A stretch of DNA of 13,603 nucleotides, from contig JAHFVB010000004.1 in NCBI GenBank assembly GCA_023264755.1, positions 13,998 through 27,600 on the forward strand, read 5' to 3'. Below, one piece after another: positions 1 to 5,749 of this stretch. The notes under the pieces are model-generated. The model worked only from the letters and a program-made list of their open reading frames with translations, searched no databases and had not been told where the DNA came from. This stretch comes from Mycobacterium sp. (lineage in GTDB: Bacteria; Actinomycetota; Actinomycetes; Mycobacteriales; Mycobacteriaceae). Numbering within the stretch: the stretch's first letter is position 1; every line of letters starts with the position of its first letter. A program made the position numbers and the translations under genes.

Positions 1-1
1 G

Positions 2-133
2 CAAATGCGGACACTGCTCGACCAAGCCAACATCGAGATCAACCAACCCCTCCCCCCGGCCCTCCAAGAAGCACAACGACAAGGGTTCGCCGACTTCTAT
101 GCCCACAACGCCAGAACATTTGCCCTGAAGTGA
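2..133 (+). CDS. 3' end of an unidentified gene (partial)
   Basis: An open frame runs from the first bases of the window to a TGA at 131-133 and encodes the last 43 residues of a protein whose start lies outside. The visible tail is hydrophilic, rich in Gln, Ala and Leu, and reads as one or two alpha helices ending in FALK. It has no signal peptide, membrane segment or motif that I recognise, so no function is offered. The next gene begins 162 bases later on the same strand with its own ribosome binding site, so there is no sign of a shared operon. The frame could also be chance, but its length without stops and its codon use make it a plausible real C-terminus. Confidence 0.5.
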   Translation, partial: QMRTLLDQANIEINQPLPPALQEAQRQGFADFYAHNARTFALK

Positions 134-295
134 CCTAGGTATCCACGAATGACGAGCGCAGCCAAGAGCCACCGCTGCATCATGGTTGGCCATCCTCACA
201 CTGACCCAACGGGATTAGAACACACAATGTGAATCGTTCGACAATGGCGCCACCATCGGGTGGGGCTGAAACCAACACCAGTAGGAGATAGCCAG

Positions 296-655
296 ATGAT
301 TGCCTCGAGGTACCTAATCGCTGCCGGAATCGTCGCCATGGGGACGGTCACGGGCGCTGGCATCGCAGGAGCCCAACCCAACCTGCAACCATTCATCAAC
401 ACCACCTGTACCTATGCCCAAGTGACCGCAGCGCTCAACGCCGAGGCTCCCGACCTGGCGAAGGAACTCGCGGAGTTCCCGATGGCCAGCAGTCGGCTGC
501 AACAATTCCTAGCCGCACCAGTCGACCAGCGCCAACAAATGGCCCAACAGGCGGCCAATCAGCTGTCTCAATACCAAGCCATGCTCGGAGGCGGCAACCA
601 ACAACAACACTCTGCCGAGCTCACCCAAGTCGCCAATACCTGCAACAACTACTGA
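296..655 (+). CDS. Secreted haemophore-related protein
   Basis: This is a 119-residue exported protein of the mycobacterial haemophore-related family, small secreted helical proteins associated with haem binding. The start is ATG 296 because AGGAG (283-287) lies 8 nt upstream; the in-frame extension back to 260 would place charged residues before the signal peptide. Residues 1-26 form a signal peptide ending in an AGA cleavage site before QPN. The mature part is Gln/Ala-rich and has one cysteine near its start (NTTCTYAQ) and one near its end (ANTCNNY), which probably form a disulfide. The TCxYxQVxxALN start and NTCNNY end are what I recognise of the family. Haem binding is inferred from the family name and no ligand residue can be singled out. 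A hairpin 9 nt after the stop suggests a single-gene transcript. Confidence 0.75.
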   Translation: MIASRYLIAAGIVAMGTVTGAGIAGAQPNLQPFINTTCTYAQVTAALNAEAPDLAKELAEFPMASSRLQQFLAAPVDQRQQMAQQAANQLSQYQAMLGGGNQQQHSAELTQVANTCNNY

Positions 656-663
656 ATAGTACT

Positions 664-691
664 GCTGCGCAAAGAGCGATCGTTTCGCAGC
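664..691 (+). terminator. Terminator-like hairpin after the haemophore-related gene
   Basis: GCTGCG (664-669) pairs with CGCAGC (686-691). The stem continues, after one bulged C, as AAA (671-673) with TTT (683-685) around a 9-nt loop. It begins 9 nt after the stop codon. No T-tract follows, which is common for mycobacterial terminators, so the call rests on stem and position only. Confidence 0.45.
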
Positions 692-1070
692 GGAAACGGG
701 AACCCGAAGGCGGCCTTGCTGATTCTTGAATCCCGTTGTCCGAGTGCAGCTGCCATGAGGTGCACCTTGACATCTACGGCATAGCATCGCCGGGCGCCGT
801 CGGACCAAGCTAGCAAGCGCATTGCGCTTCGCGATTTACAAGATGACTAACTACGCTGCCGCACAGCATATTTGAACGCTCTTGTCTAACGAATGTGCAG
901 TTCCCCCGCGGAGACATAGCTGCGCCGATCGTCAACGTTGTTGCGTGACAGTGCTTATCGCCCGCTTCCTGGATCTTCATGCCCGATGGATCGAGAGTTC
1001 CACTCACACTGGCCAAACGCATGCCGCAGCAGGATGTGACTGTCCGCAGATACCGAAGGCGGGCACCCGA
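692..1070. other. Non-coding stretch with no supported gene
   Basis: I find no open frame here with both a start signal and coding character. A 60-base sample (841-900) holds 28 G+C, well below the coding regions to the right. The only structure I see is a perfect 15-nt palindrome, AAGCGCATTGCGCTT (815-829). The stretch ends at the operator-like palindrome at 1071-1089. It probably carries the promoter of the Gly-rich gene, but no clear -35/-10 pair stands out. Confidence 0.5.
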
Positions 1071-1089
1071 TCACTCAACCGTTGAGTGA
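1071..1089. promoter_or_regulatory. Perfect 19-nt palindrome, probable operator
   Basis: TCACTCAACCGTTGAGTGA reads as nine perfectly paired positions around a single central C. It lies 25 nt before the start codon of the Gly-rich secreted protein and just upstream of its ribosome binding site, so it would sit in the leader or at the transcription start. A degenerate copy sharing CGTTGAGTG lies at 2459-2476. Its size and symmetry fit a dimeric repressor such as a TetR-family protein; the regulator is unknown. Confidence 0.5.
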
Positions 1090-1114
1090 CGCAATCAGTG
1101 AAGGAGAAACGCAG

Positions 1115-1477
1115 ATGTCAACAAAGCGCAGCAGGATTCGTCGGATGGCTGCGACCGTAGCCGGTGCCGCGGCGCTCGCCGTCATAGCAATGACGACCAT
1201 GTCGGGTACGGCCAACGCCGACCCAGGTGTGGGCTGGGGACTGCCCGGTCCGGGCCTAGGCGGCTGGGGCGGCCCGGCATCCGGTGTTGGTGTCCTACCC
1301 GGCGCAGGGGCCGGATTACCCGGCGTGGGTGGGCTTGGCGGCCCGGCATCCGGTATTGGTGTCCTACCCGGCGCAGGGGCCGGATTACCCGGCGTGGGTG
1401 GGCTTGGCGGCCCGGCATCCGGTATTGGTGTCCTACCCGGCGCAGGAATCGGGCTACCGGGCCTGGGGCTGATCTGA
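1115..1477 (+). CDS. Secreted Gly/Pro-rich repeat protein
   Basis: This 120-residue exported protein has no catalytic motif. ATG 1115 is chosen because AAGGAGA (1101-1107) lies 7 nt upstream; an in-frame TTG at 1082 inside a palindrome is less likely. Residues 1-35 are a signal peptide with an Arg/Lys-rich start, a hydrophobic core, and cleavage after TANA before DPG. The mature part is almost only Gly, Pro, Ala, Leu, Val, Ile and Ser. It consists of a short lead-in with WG motifs and then three 23-residue repeats starting GPASG and containing VLPGAG. Such elastin-like sequences are often disordered or surface-associated, and a cell-wall role is only a guess. The third repeat diverges after its first half and ends exactly at the stop codon. 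A strong hairpin follows, so the gene is probably monocistronic. Confidence 0.7.
   Translation: MSTKRSRIRRMAATVAGAAALAVIAMTTMSGTANADPGVGWGLPGPGLGGWGGPASGVGVLPGAGAGLPGVGGLGGPASGIGVLPGAGAGLPGVGGLGGPASGIGVLPGAGIGLPGLGLI
1271..1477 (+). repeat. Three tandem 69-bp repeats inside the Gly-rich gene
   Basis: The units are 1271-1339, 1340-1408 and 1409-1477. Units 1 and 2 differ at one base, which changes Val to Ile. Unit 3 matches unit 2 for its first 38 bases and then diverges, and its last codon is the TGA stop. The 69-bp period keeps the frame and gives 23 residues per unit. The near identity of the first two units points to a recent tandem duplication, so copy number may vary between strains. 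Confidence 0.95.
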
Positions 1478-1482
1478 TGCGA

Positions 1483-1516
1483 CGGGTGTGCCGCGCTGGC
1501 GAGCGCGGCACACCCG
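1483..1516 (+). terminator. Strong hairpin terminator after the Gly-rich gene
   Basis: A perfect 15-bp stem (1483-1497 with 1502-1516) closes a GGCG loop, starting 6 nt after the stop codon at 1477. The arms are GC-rich and there is no T-run after them, matching the U-poor terminators common in mycobacteria. Confidence 0.8.
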
Positions 1517-1794
1517 GTTCGACTTCCTCGCTATCGCCAACCTTCTCGGGCGGATGCTCAGGGCACGCCACGCGAGTTCAGAGCATCCTTGGTGCGGGTA
1601 AGGCCATGCGCTATCGAGGATCTCGAAGCGTTTGTAACAGTGCTGGTTTCGGCTCGCCGTCAGCGAGCACATCGAGCGACTGGGTCGCTGCGGTGCTCTC
1701 ATGCGGCGATCACGAAGCCGATTTGACAGTCGGCGGGCCAAACTGCTCCCTGCATGGCTGTAGCGTCGGGGAGCCATCCGTTCGCCCCTGGGGA
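1517..1794. other. Non-coding stretch between convergent genes
   Basis: The stretch lies between the terminator of the Gly-rich gene and the tail of the minus-strand membrane-protein gene. Open frames on both strands lack start signals and have no recognisable product. Apart from a weak inverted repeat (ATGGCT 1754-1759, AGCCAT 1772-1777) I see no structure in it. Confidence 0.5.
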
Positions 1795-1814
1795 GGACGC
1801 GGCTATCCGCGTCC
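1795..1814 (-). terminator. Hairpin over the stop codon of the membrane-protein gene
   Basis: GGACGCGG (1795-1802) pairs perfectly with CCGCGTCC (1807-1814) around a 4-nt loop. On the minus strand the TAG stop of the membrane-protein gene (1803-1805) lies in that loop, so the stem begins inside the coding sequence. It is a plausible intrinsic terminator without a T-tract. Confidence 0.5.
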
Positions 1815-2306
1815 AGCGAGTCGATTCAACAACTGTCGGAAGCGCTGCTGTGGCATACCCGGTATCGGCGCAGGACCGACCGGCGACGACGGCACAGCGG
1901 TCGGCGTGTCGACGTTGATCGGCGGCGCGGCAGCTGTCGGCGGGACAGCGGGTGTCGGCGGGACAGCGGGTGTCGGCGCCATTGGCGCAGCGGACTCCTT
2001 GGCCGGCACCGAACCGACCGGGCTCACCTCTGTGGGCTCGATTCGCGCCGACTGGTGCGACACCGAAACCACCGCGACCACGAGCAGAGCGGCTGCCGCG
2101 GCAAGCACACCTCCCGGCACCAGCAGTCCACCGCGCGTGGTGCCGGTGACGGTGTCGACGGAATCAAGGTGCTCCGCGGACAGCATGGGCAGGGGCACGG
2201 TCGAACTGAGCGACGGCCTGGCTTCGGCCGCCATCGAACGAATGGCGAGTTGCAGGTCCACTTCATCCAAACTTGCCTGCCGCCGCACTGAACATGTGTC
2301 GGGCAT
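1803..2306 (-). CDS. Single-pass membrane protein with Pro/Ala-rich tail
   Basis: The protein has 167 residues. ATG 2306 is chosen because GGAGG lies 7 nt upstream and a TATAGT -10 hexamer lies 35-40 bases upstream; the open frame itself extends 33 codons further. Residues 1-60 are polar and probably cytoplasmic. Residues 61-82 form one clear hydrophobic membrane helix. Residues 83-150 are an outer tail of Pro, Ala, Thr and Val with repeated TPAVPP units, ending in a short basic Arg/Gln/Leu-rich segment. This layout (small inner domain, one helix, low-complexity outer tail) resembles anti-sigma factors, but there is no zinc-binding HxxxCxxC motif and no sigma-factor gene nearby, so that identity is not claimed. 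It is transcribed divergently from the MHB-kinase pair. A plus-strand frame over the same DNA looks like a shadow. Confidence 0.7.
   Translation of the reverse strand: MPDTCSVRRQASLDEVDLQLAIRSMAAEARPSLSSTVPLPMLSAEHLDSVDTVTGTTRGGLLVPGGVLAAAAALLVVAVVSVSHQSARIEPTEVSPVGSVPAKESAAPMAPTPAVPPTPAVPPTAAAPPINVDTPTAVPSSPVGPAPIPGMPQQRFRQLLNRLAGRG
1936..1971 (-). repeat. Two tandem 18-bp repeats coding the Pro-rich tail
   Basis: GTCGGCGGGACAGCGGGT occurs twice back to back (1936-1953 and 1954-1971), giving two TPAVPP-type hexapeptides in the outer tail of the minus-strand membrane protein. A diverged third unit adjoins it. The repeat keeps the reading frame. Confidence 0.85.
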
Positions 2307-2340
2307 GTCGCCGCCTCCAGTCCGTGACTCCTGCGTTGTC

Positions 2341-2346
2341 ACTATA
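2341..2346 (-). promoter_or_regulatory. -10 hexamer of the minus-strand membrane-protein gene
   Basis: On the minus strand the sequence reads TATAGT, a very good actinobacterial -10. Transcription would begin near 2334, giving a leader of about 28 nt that includes the GGAGG site. No convincing -35 hexamer is seen at the usual distance. Confidence 0.5.
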
Positions 2347-2458
2347 TCAACCATCCAAGGCCCCTGGCGATGCTGCGGCTCGATGCGTCGCAGCTGTTCG
2401 GACAACTGCCATTGCCCTCACGCTCTCCAAACAGGCTGGCCAGCAGCATGGTAACGAG

Positions 2459-2476
2459 TCGCTCAGCGTTGAGTGG
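2459..2476. promoter_or_regulatory. Degenerate palindrome resembling the 1071-1089 operator
   Basis: TCGCTCAGCGTTGAGTGG shares CGTTGAGTG exactly with the palindrome before the Gly-rich gene and keeps the left-half pattern TCnCTCAnC, with one base less in the centre. It lies 103 nt upstream of the MHB-like gene, in the region between two divergent genes. The likeness suggests one regulator binding both places; this is inference. Confidence 0.35.
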
Positions 2477-2507
2477 CCTGGGAGAACAGAGCAACCGTAG
2501 CTGGCAA

Positions 2508-2523
2508 GGAGGCGCACGCCTCC
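2508..2523. promoter_or_regulatory. Perfect inverted repeat in the leader of the MHB-kinase unit
   Basis: GGAGGCG and CGCCTCC flank a two-base centre. It lies 55 nt upstream of the MHB-like start codon and well apart from the real ribosome binding site (AAGGAGGA, 2567-2574). It can serve as a 16-bp operator. As RNA the tight centre would form only a shortened hairpin. Confidence 0.35.
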
Positions 2524-2578
2524 CGTCGCATATCAACACCAACTGATCCGCGAATACCAAAAGATCAAGGAGGACAGC

Positions 2579-2950
2579 ATGATCCACATCTCTCGCAGCC
2601 GCGTAGCCCTGCTGAGTGTCGGCGCGACGGCGGTCATCGGCGCGACCGTCCTCGTTGCCCTGCCCGGGCAGGCAGCTAGCGCCGACGACTGCACGGCCAG
2701 CGTTTTGGCGCACACCGTATCAGGCGTCACGGGCAACGTCGCCAGCTACCTCGATGCCCACCCGGACGTGAACGCCGCGTTCACGGACATGAAAGGCCAA
2801 TCCAGACAACAGATGCGAGTCAGCGCCGAACGCTACCTGGCCGCGAACCCCACGGTCCGATCCGACCTTCAGTCGATCCGGGCACCACTGACTGACCTCG
2901 CTCAACGCTGCGGGGTGAGTATCCCCGCCGGCGGAATTCTCGGGGGGTGA
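2579..2950 (+). CDS. Secreted haemophore haem-binding (MHB) family protein
   Basis: This is a 123-residue exported protein resembling the mycobacterial haemophore haem-binding domain, the family of M. tuberculosis Rv0203. ATG 2579 follows the strong site AAGGAGGA (2567-2574). Residues 1-35 form a signal peptide ending ASA before DDC. The mature protein has a cysteine right after cleavage and another in the C-terminal QRCG. Between them lies the helical pattern typical of the family: a YLDAHPDVNAAFTD segment, a KGQ turn, YLAANPTVRSDL, then IRAPLTDLAQRC. Rv0203 binds haem outside the cell; haem binding here is inferred from family likeness. Its stop is 7 nt before the histidine kinase start, so the two genes are very probably cotranscribed. 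The protein might be the kinase's target, or a ligand or modulator of its sensing. Confidence 0.75.
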   Translation: MIHISRSRVALLSVGATAVIGATVLVALPGQAASADDCTASVLAHTVSGVTGNVASYLDAHPDVNAAFTDMKGQSRQQMRVSAERYLAANPTVRSDLQSIRAPLTDLAQRCGVSIPAGGILGG

Positions 2951-2957
2951 ACGTGGG

Positions 2958-4136
2958 ATGACACTCTGGACCCGATCCACGATCCGCACCCGCTTGACGG
3001 TGCTGTATGCGAGTGCCTTCTTCGTGGCTGGAGCCATCTTGGTCGCGTTGATGTACTTCTATTTGGAGCAGTCGTTAGACCACAGCCCCGAAGGGACGGC
3101 GCTGGCCGCCGCGCGGAGCTTCCTCGAAGTGCGCGGCACCGGCAGTCACCCGCTCATCGACAGCGCCGTCACAGCGCTGGCCCAGCGGGCTGATCAGCAA
3201 CGGCACGAAACACTGCGGACGATGTTGGTGTTCTCGCTGGCCTCCCTCGGCGGGATCGGGATGGCTGCGGGCGTCTTCGGCTGGCTCCTGGCGGGGCGCG
3301 TCCTGCAGCCGCTGCACGAGATGACAGCGACCGCACGCCGCATCGCCGATCACAATCTCCACGAGCGCATCTCGTTGACGGGCCCCTCCGACGAGATCAA
3401 AGAACTCGCCGACACCTTCGACGCCATGCTGGAGCGGCTAGACCTTGCTTTCGACGGTCACCACCGCTTCGTCGCCAATGCCTCACATGAGCTGCGTACG
3501 CCGCTGGCCATCAATCGCACGCTGATCGAAGTCGCCCTCGAAGACCCGACGGTATCGGACTCGACCAGACAGCTGGGCGAGACACTGCTGGCTGTCAACC
3601 GCCGGCACGCGCGGCTCATCGATGGACTACTGGTGCTGGCCAGCAGCGAACAGAGCATCGACAAGCACACCCGCACGGATCTTTCGGTCATTGCCAACCG
3701 GGTGCTGACCAGCGCCGAGGACAGAGCCAGGGAAGCGGGCGTGCGCCTGTCGTCCCGGCTCGCCTCGGCGCCGGTGACCGGCGATACGGTGTTGTTGGAG
3801 CGACTGCTGGGCAATCTCGTCGATAACGCCCTGCGGTACAACATTTCTGAAGGCGGGTGGGTGCACGTGATGGTCACCGGGGACGTCAGAATGGCCAAGA
3901 TGACAGTGCAGAACACGGGACCTGTGGTGCCTCCCGCCGAAGTCGACGGCCTCTTCGAGCGGTTCCGCAGGCTCCCAGGCGACGAACACCTCAAAGACCA
4001 GCATTCCTCGATCGGCGGAGCGGGTCTCGGCCTGTCCATCGTCCGGTCGGTGGCGAACGCACACGGAGGGCGGGTCCGTGCGAGCGCCCACCCGCAAGGC
4101 GGGCTCACCGTCGAGGTGACGTTGTCGGCCACTTGA
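2958..4136 (+). CDS. Membrane sensor histidine kinase
   Basis: This 392-residue two-component sensor kinase has the full set of modules. Residues 1-13 are basic and cytoplasmic, 14-36 are the first membrane helix, and about 37-87 are a short extracytoplasmic loop. Residues 88-112 are the second helix, 113-165 a HAMP linker, and the H-box FVANASHELRTP carries phospho-acceptor His177. The ATP-binding domain shows an N-box (LLGNLVDNALRYN, Asn286 and Asn290), an F-box near 333 and a glycine box GGAGLGLSIV near 353-362. All key residues for autophosphorylation are present. It starts 7 nt after the MHB-like gene with only a weak GTGGG site, so translation is probably coupled. No response regulator gene lies next to it, which is unusual because mycobacterial kinases are normally paired with one. 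The signal is unknown. Confidence 0.9.
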   Translation: MTLWTRSTIRTRLTVLYASAFFVAGAILVALMYFYLEQSLDHSPEGTALAAARSFLEVRGTGSHPLIDSAVTALAQRADQQRHETLRTMLVFSLASLGGIGMAAGVFGWLLAGRVLQPLHEMTATARRIADHNLHERISLTGPSDEIKELADTFDAMLERLDLAFDGHHRFVANASHELRTPLAINRTLIEVALEDPTVSDSTRQLGETLLAVNRRHARLIDGLLVLASSEQSIDKHTRTDLSVIANRVLTSAEDRAREAGVRLSSRLASAPVTGDTVLLERLLGNLVDNALRYNISEGGWVHVMVTGDVRMAKMTVQNTGPVVPPAEVDGLFERFRRLPGDEHLKDQHSSIGGAGLGLSIVRSVANAHGGRVRASAHPQGGLTVEVTLSAT

Positions 4137-4179
4137 TGGCAACTGGCGACGCGCGCCACCGCCGTCACATTGACGCAGC

Positions 4180-4189
4180 AGAACGTTCT
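4180..4189. promoter_or_regulatory. Perfect 10-bp palindrome between convergent genes
   Basis: AGAACGTTCT lies in the 123-bp gap between the end of the kinase gene and the end of the TetR gene. It is too short for a terminator and has no promoter beside it. It may be a protein-binding site or chance. I see no clear terminator hairpin for either gene in this gap. Confidence 0.2.
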
Positions 4190-4259
4190 AAACCATCTAC
4201 CGCGGTTGGCGAATGAACGAGTTGGAGGATGACAGGGGGCGTAATCGTCGCTAAATCGG

Positions 4260-4988
4260 TCAGCCCGGCTGACGGCCGTTCACCCGCAGCGCGAGTGCCA
4301 CGTCGTCGAACTGAGCTGCCTGGGCACTCACGCGCGTGATGTCACTCGGTCGCTTCAACAGGCTCCGCACGGCGATGACGGCCACCTGCTCGGCCACCCG
4401 GATGGCCTCCTGCGCGCGGTCCACCTCGTCGGTATGGAGTCGCGTCCGCTTCTGCGCGCCCTCGTCGAAGTTCAGCAGCAGCCCCGCCGTCTCGTCCTTA
4501 TCGCACTCGACGAACCGGCCCTCGCTGATCGCGGCTGCGATGAGGTCCGCGACCCACTGCTTGAGCCGTTCGTAGTCGGTCCAGAACTGACCGAAATCAC
4601 TGCGCTGGGCGTGCGCGATTCGCTGGATCTCGTTGAAGTCGATCGGGGACAGCGCCAGCTGAAGGGTGTCGAAGCGGAGCAGCCGGTACAGCTTGACCGC
4701 GGGCGAGCCGGAGCCCGCCCCCACCGCCGCGATGAAGTCCAGCGGCGCTCGGTTGACCAGCAACGTTTCCTGAAGCAGGCCTTCCTTGTTGCGGAACCAG
4801 TAGTAGAGCGACGACTGTTGCAGCCCGCAGGCGCGCGCAATGTCGCTCATCGTGGTCTGCGCATAGCCCTTCTCGGAGAACAGCTTGGTCGCCGCATTGA
4901 TGATGCGCGCCCGCGGGGAATCGCTCTGTCCCGGATCGGCTTCCTGTGACGGCACGCCCCGAATGGTACGACGCGCACCGAGCGCCAC
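4260..4988 (-). CDS. TetR/AcrR-family regulator, last gene of the catabolic operon
   Basis: This is a 242-residue transcriptional regulator of TetR type. Residues 28-76 form the conserved N-terminal DNA-binding domain, with a helix-turn-helix around TMSDIARACGLQQSSLYYWFRNKEGLL (about 46-71). The C-terminal helical part, which should bind the effector and mediate dimerisation, is not like any specific subfamily I know. The chosen GTG start at 4988 overlaps the TAG stop of the creatininase gene by one base (TAGTG), suggesting coupled translation; an alternative GTG at 4955 would remove 11 residues. Neither has a strong ribosome binding site. As the last gene of the operon it most likely represses its own operon and is released by the pathway substrate or an intermediate. 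The inverted repeat CGTCAC-N7-GTGACG upstream of the permease is a candidate site. Confidence 0.88.
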   Translation of the reverse strand: MALGARRTIRGVPSQEADPGQSDSPRARIINAATKLFSEKGYAQTTMSDIARACGLQQSSLYYWFRNKEGLLQETLLVNRAPLDFIAAVGAGSGSPAVKLYRLLRFDTLQLALSPIDFNEIQRIAHAQRSDFGQFWTDYERLKQWVADLIAAAISEGRFVECDKDETAGLLLNFDEGAQKRTRLHTDEVDRAQEAIRVAEQVAVIAVRSLLKRPSDITRVSAQAAQFDDVALALRVNGRQPG

Positions 4989-5749
4989 TACCGCGTCAAT
5001 GGCGGTACCTCGTCGTGTGCGCGCGACACCAGCTCACGTGCGGCGGTTACCACGTCGGTCCAGAGCTCGAGTCCGAACGCCTTGGAGGCCCTGGAGGGGT
5101 GACCGGTGACGCCGTTGGTGGACACGTGCTGCACCGGGTAGCGGAAGACCACGCCGGCCGTGCGATCTGGATCGTCGGCCTCGCGCATCCGCTCGACGTC
5201 GACCAGTTCGGGTCGTAGCACCATCATCAACGACGTCTCGGCGGCGTTGGCGTGCCAGTCGACGGCATCGGCGGTGGCGCGGCGTGCGATGTCAGGCGTC
5301 AAGTCCCACCACTGCATGACCCCTACCCCACTGTCGGGGAACCGCCGCCGGAAGTTGTCGCAGGCGATCCACAGTGGGGCGGCGTTGCCGACGTGCCCGT
5401 TGACGAACAGCACCCGCCGGGCGCCGGATTCGGCGCAGGCAGCGGCCGTCCGGTAGGCCGCACCAGCGGTCTCCTCACCCGTGCAGGCGATGGTGCCGGC
5501 GAGCTCGGTGCCGTGGAACTGACTGGCACCAAAGGCCAATGGGGGCAGCACCAGGGCGGACTCCCCCGCGGCTGCGTCGGCGAGCGCCGCGGCGACGATG
5601 GTGTCGGTTCCGACTGGCAGGTGCGGCCCATGCTGCTCGGTAGCACCAACCGGGATCAGCACGACCGTCTCGGGGTCCGCAGCAAACCGTTTGGATAGTT
5701 GCGGCGAGGTCAGTTCGGCCCAATGGTGGCTTCCACTACCGTGATTCAA
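4988..5749 (-). CDS. Creatininase-family metal-dependent amidohydrolase
   Basis: The 253-residue product belongs to the creatininase fold, metal enzymes that cleave C-N bonds in cyclic or linear amides (creatinine amidohydrolase, formamide hydrolases, MftE). The metal-site motif IPVGATEQHGPHLPVGTDT gives Glu38, His40 and Asp49. The usual NGHGGN segment reads NGHVGN (117-122). HANAAETS (166-173) carries the conserved His and Glu, and GVTGHPS near the end is the family's C-terminal turn. The start is inferred as TTG 5749, which overlaps the dehydrogenase TGA as TTGA; it gives the family's usual length, while the open frame extends 63 codons further into dehydrogenase sequence without family likeness. 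In this operon its natural task would be hydrolysis of an amide, perhaps a gamma-glutamyl amide made by the ligase two genes upstream. Substrate specificity cannot be read from the sequence. Confidence 0.83.
   Translation of the reverse strand: MNHGSGSHHWAELTSPQLSKRFAADPETVVLIPVGATEQHGPHLPVGTDTIVAAALADAAAGESALVLPPLAFGASQFHGTELAGTIACTGEETAGAAYRTAAACAESGARRVLFVNGHVGNAAPLWIACDNFRRRFPDSGVGVMQWWDLTPDIARRATADAVDWHANAAETSLMMVLRPELVDVERMREADDPDRTAGVVFRYPVQHVSTNGVTGHPSRASKAFGLELWTDVVTAARELVSRAHDEVPPLTR

Noticed and set aside
1071..1516. CRISPR array or insertion-sequence ends
   Set aside because: The direct repeats are head-to-tail without spacers and lie in frame in a coding sequence. No terminal inverted repeats or transposase were seen.
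1182..1571. Minus-strand and second-frame plus-strand open frames over the Gly-rich repeats
   Set aside because: They stay open only because the 69-bp period is a multiple of three. The frame starting at 1115 has a ribosome binding site and a signal peptide.
1803..2306. Zinc-binding anti-sigma factor
   Set aside because: The layout is similar, but the HxxxCxxC motif is absent and no sigma-factor gene is adjacent.
1477..2454. 325-codon plus-strand open frame
   Set aside because: It overlaps the minus-strand membrane-protein gene, starts inside the terminator region, and is Ser/Cys/Arg-rich without domain character. The minus-strand frame has a ribosome binding site, a -10 hexamer and a clean membrane helix.
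134..2578. IdeR iron box before the haemophore-like genes
   Set aside because: I scanned for the TTAGGTTAGGCTAACCTAA-type palindrome and saw no convincing match in any of the upstream regions.
4180..4189. AGAACGTTCT as a KstR-type operator
   Set aside because: KstR sites need two bases between AAC and GTT (TnnAACnnGTTnnA); here the halves are adjacent, and the site lies between convergent gene ends.
4988..5749. Mycofactocin gene mftE
   Set aside because: The fold is the same, but there are no other mft genes nearby and the context is an oxygenase/ligase operon, so only the family name is used.
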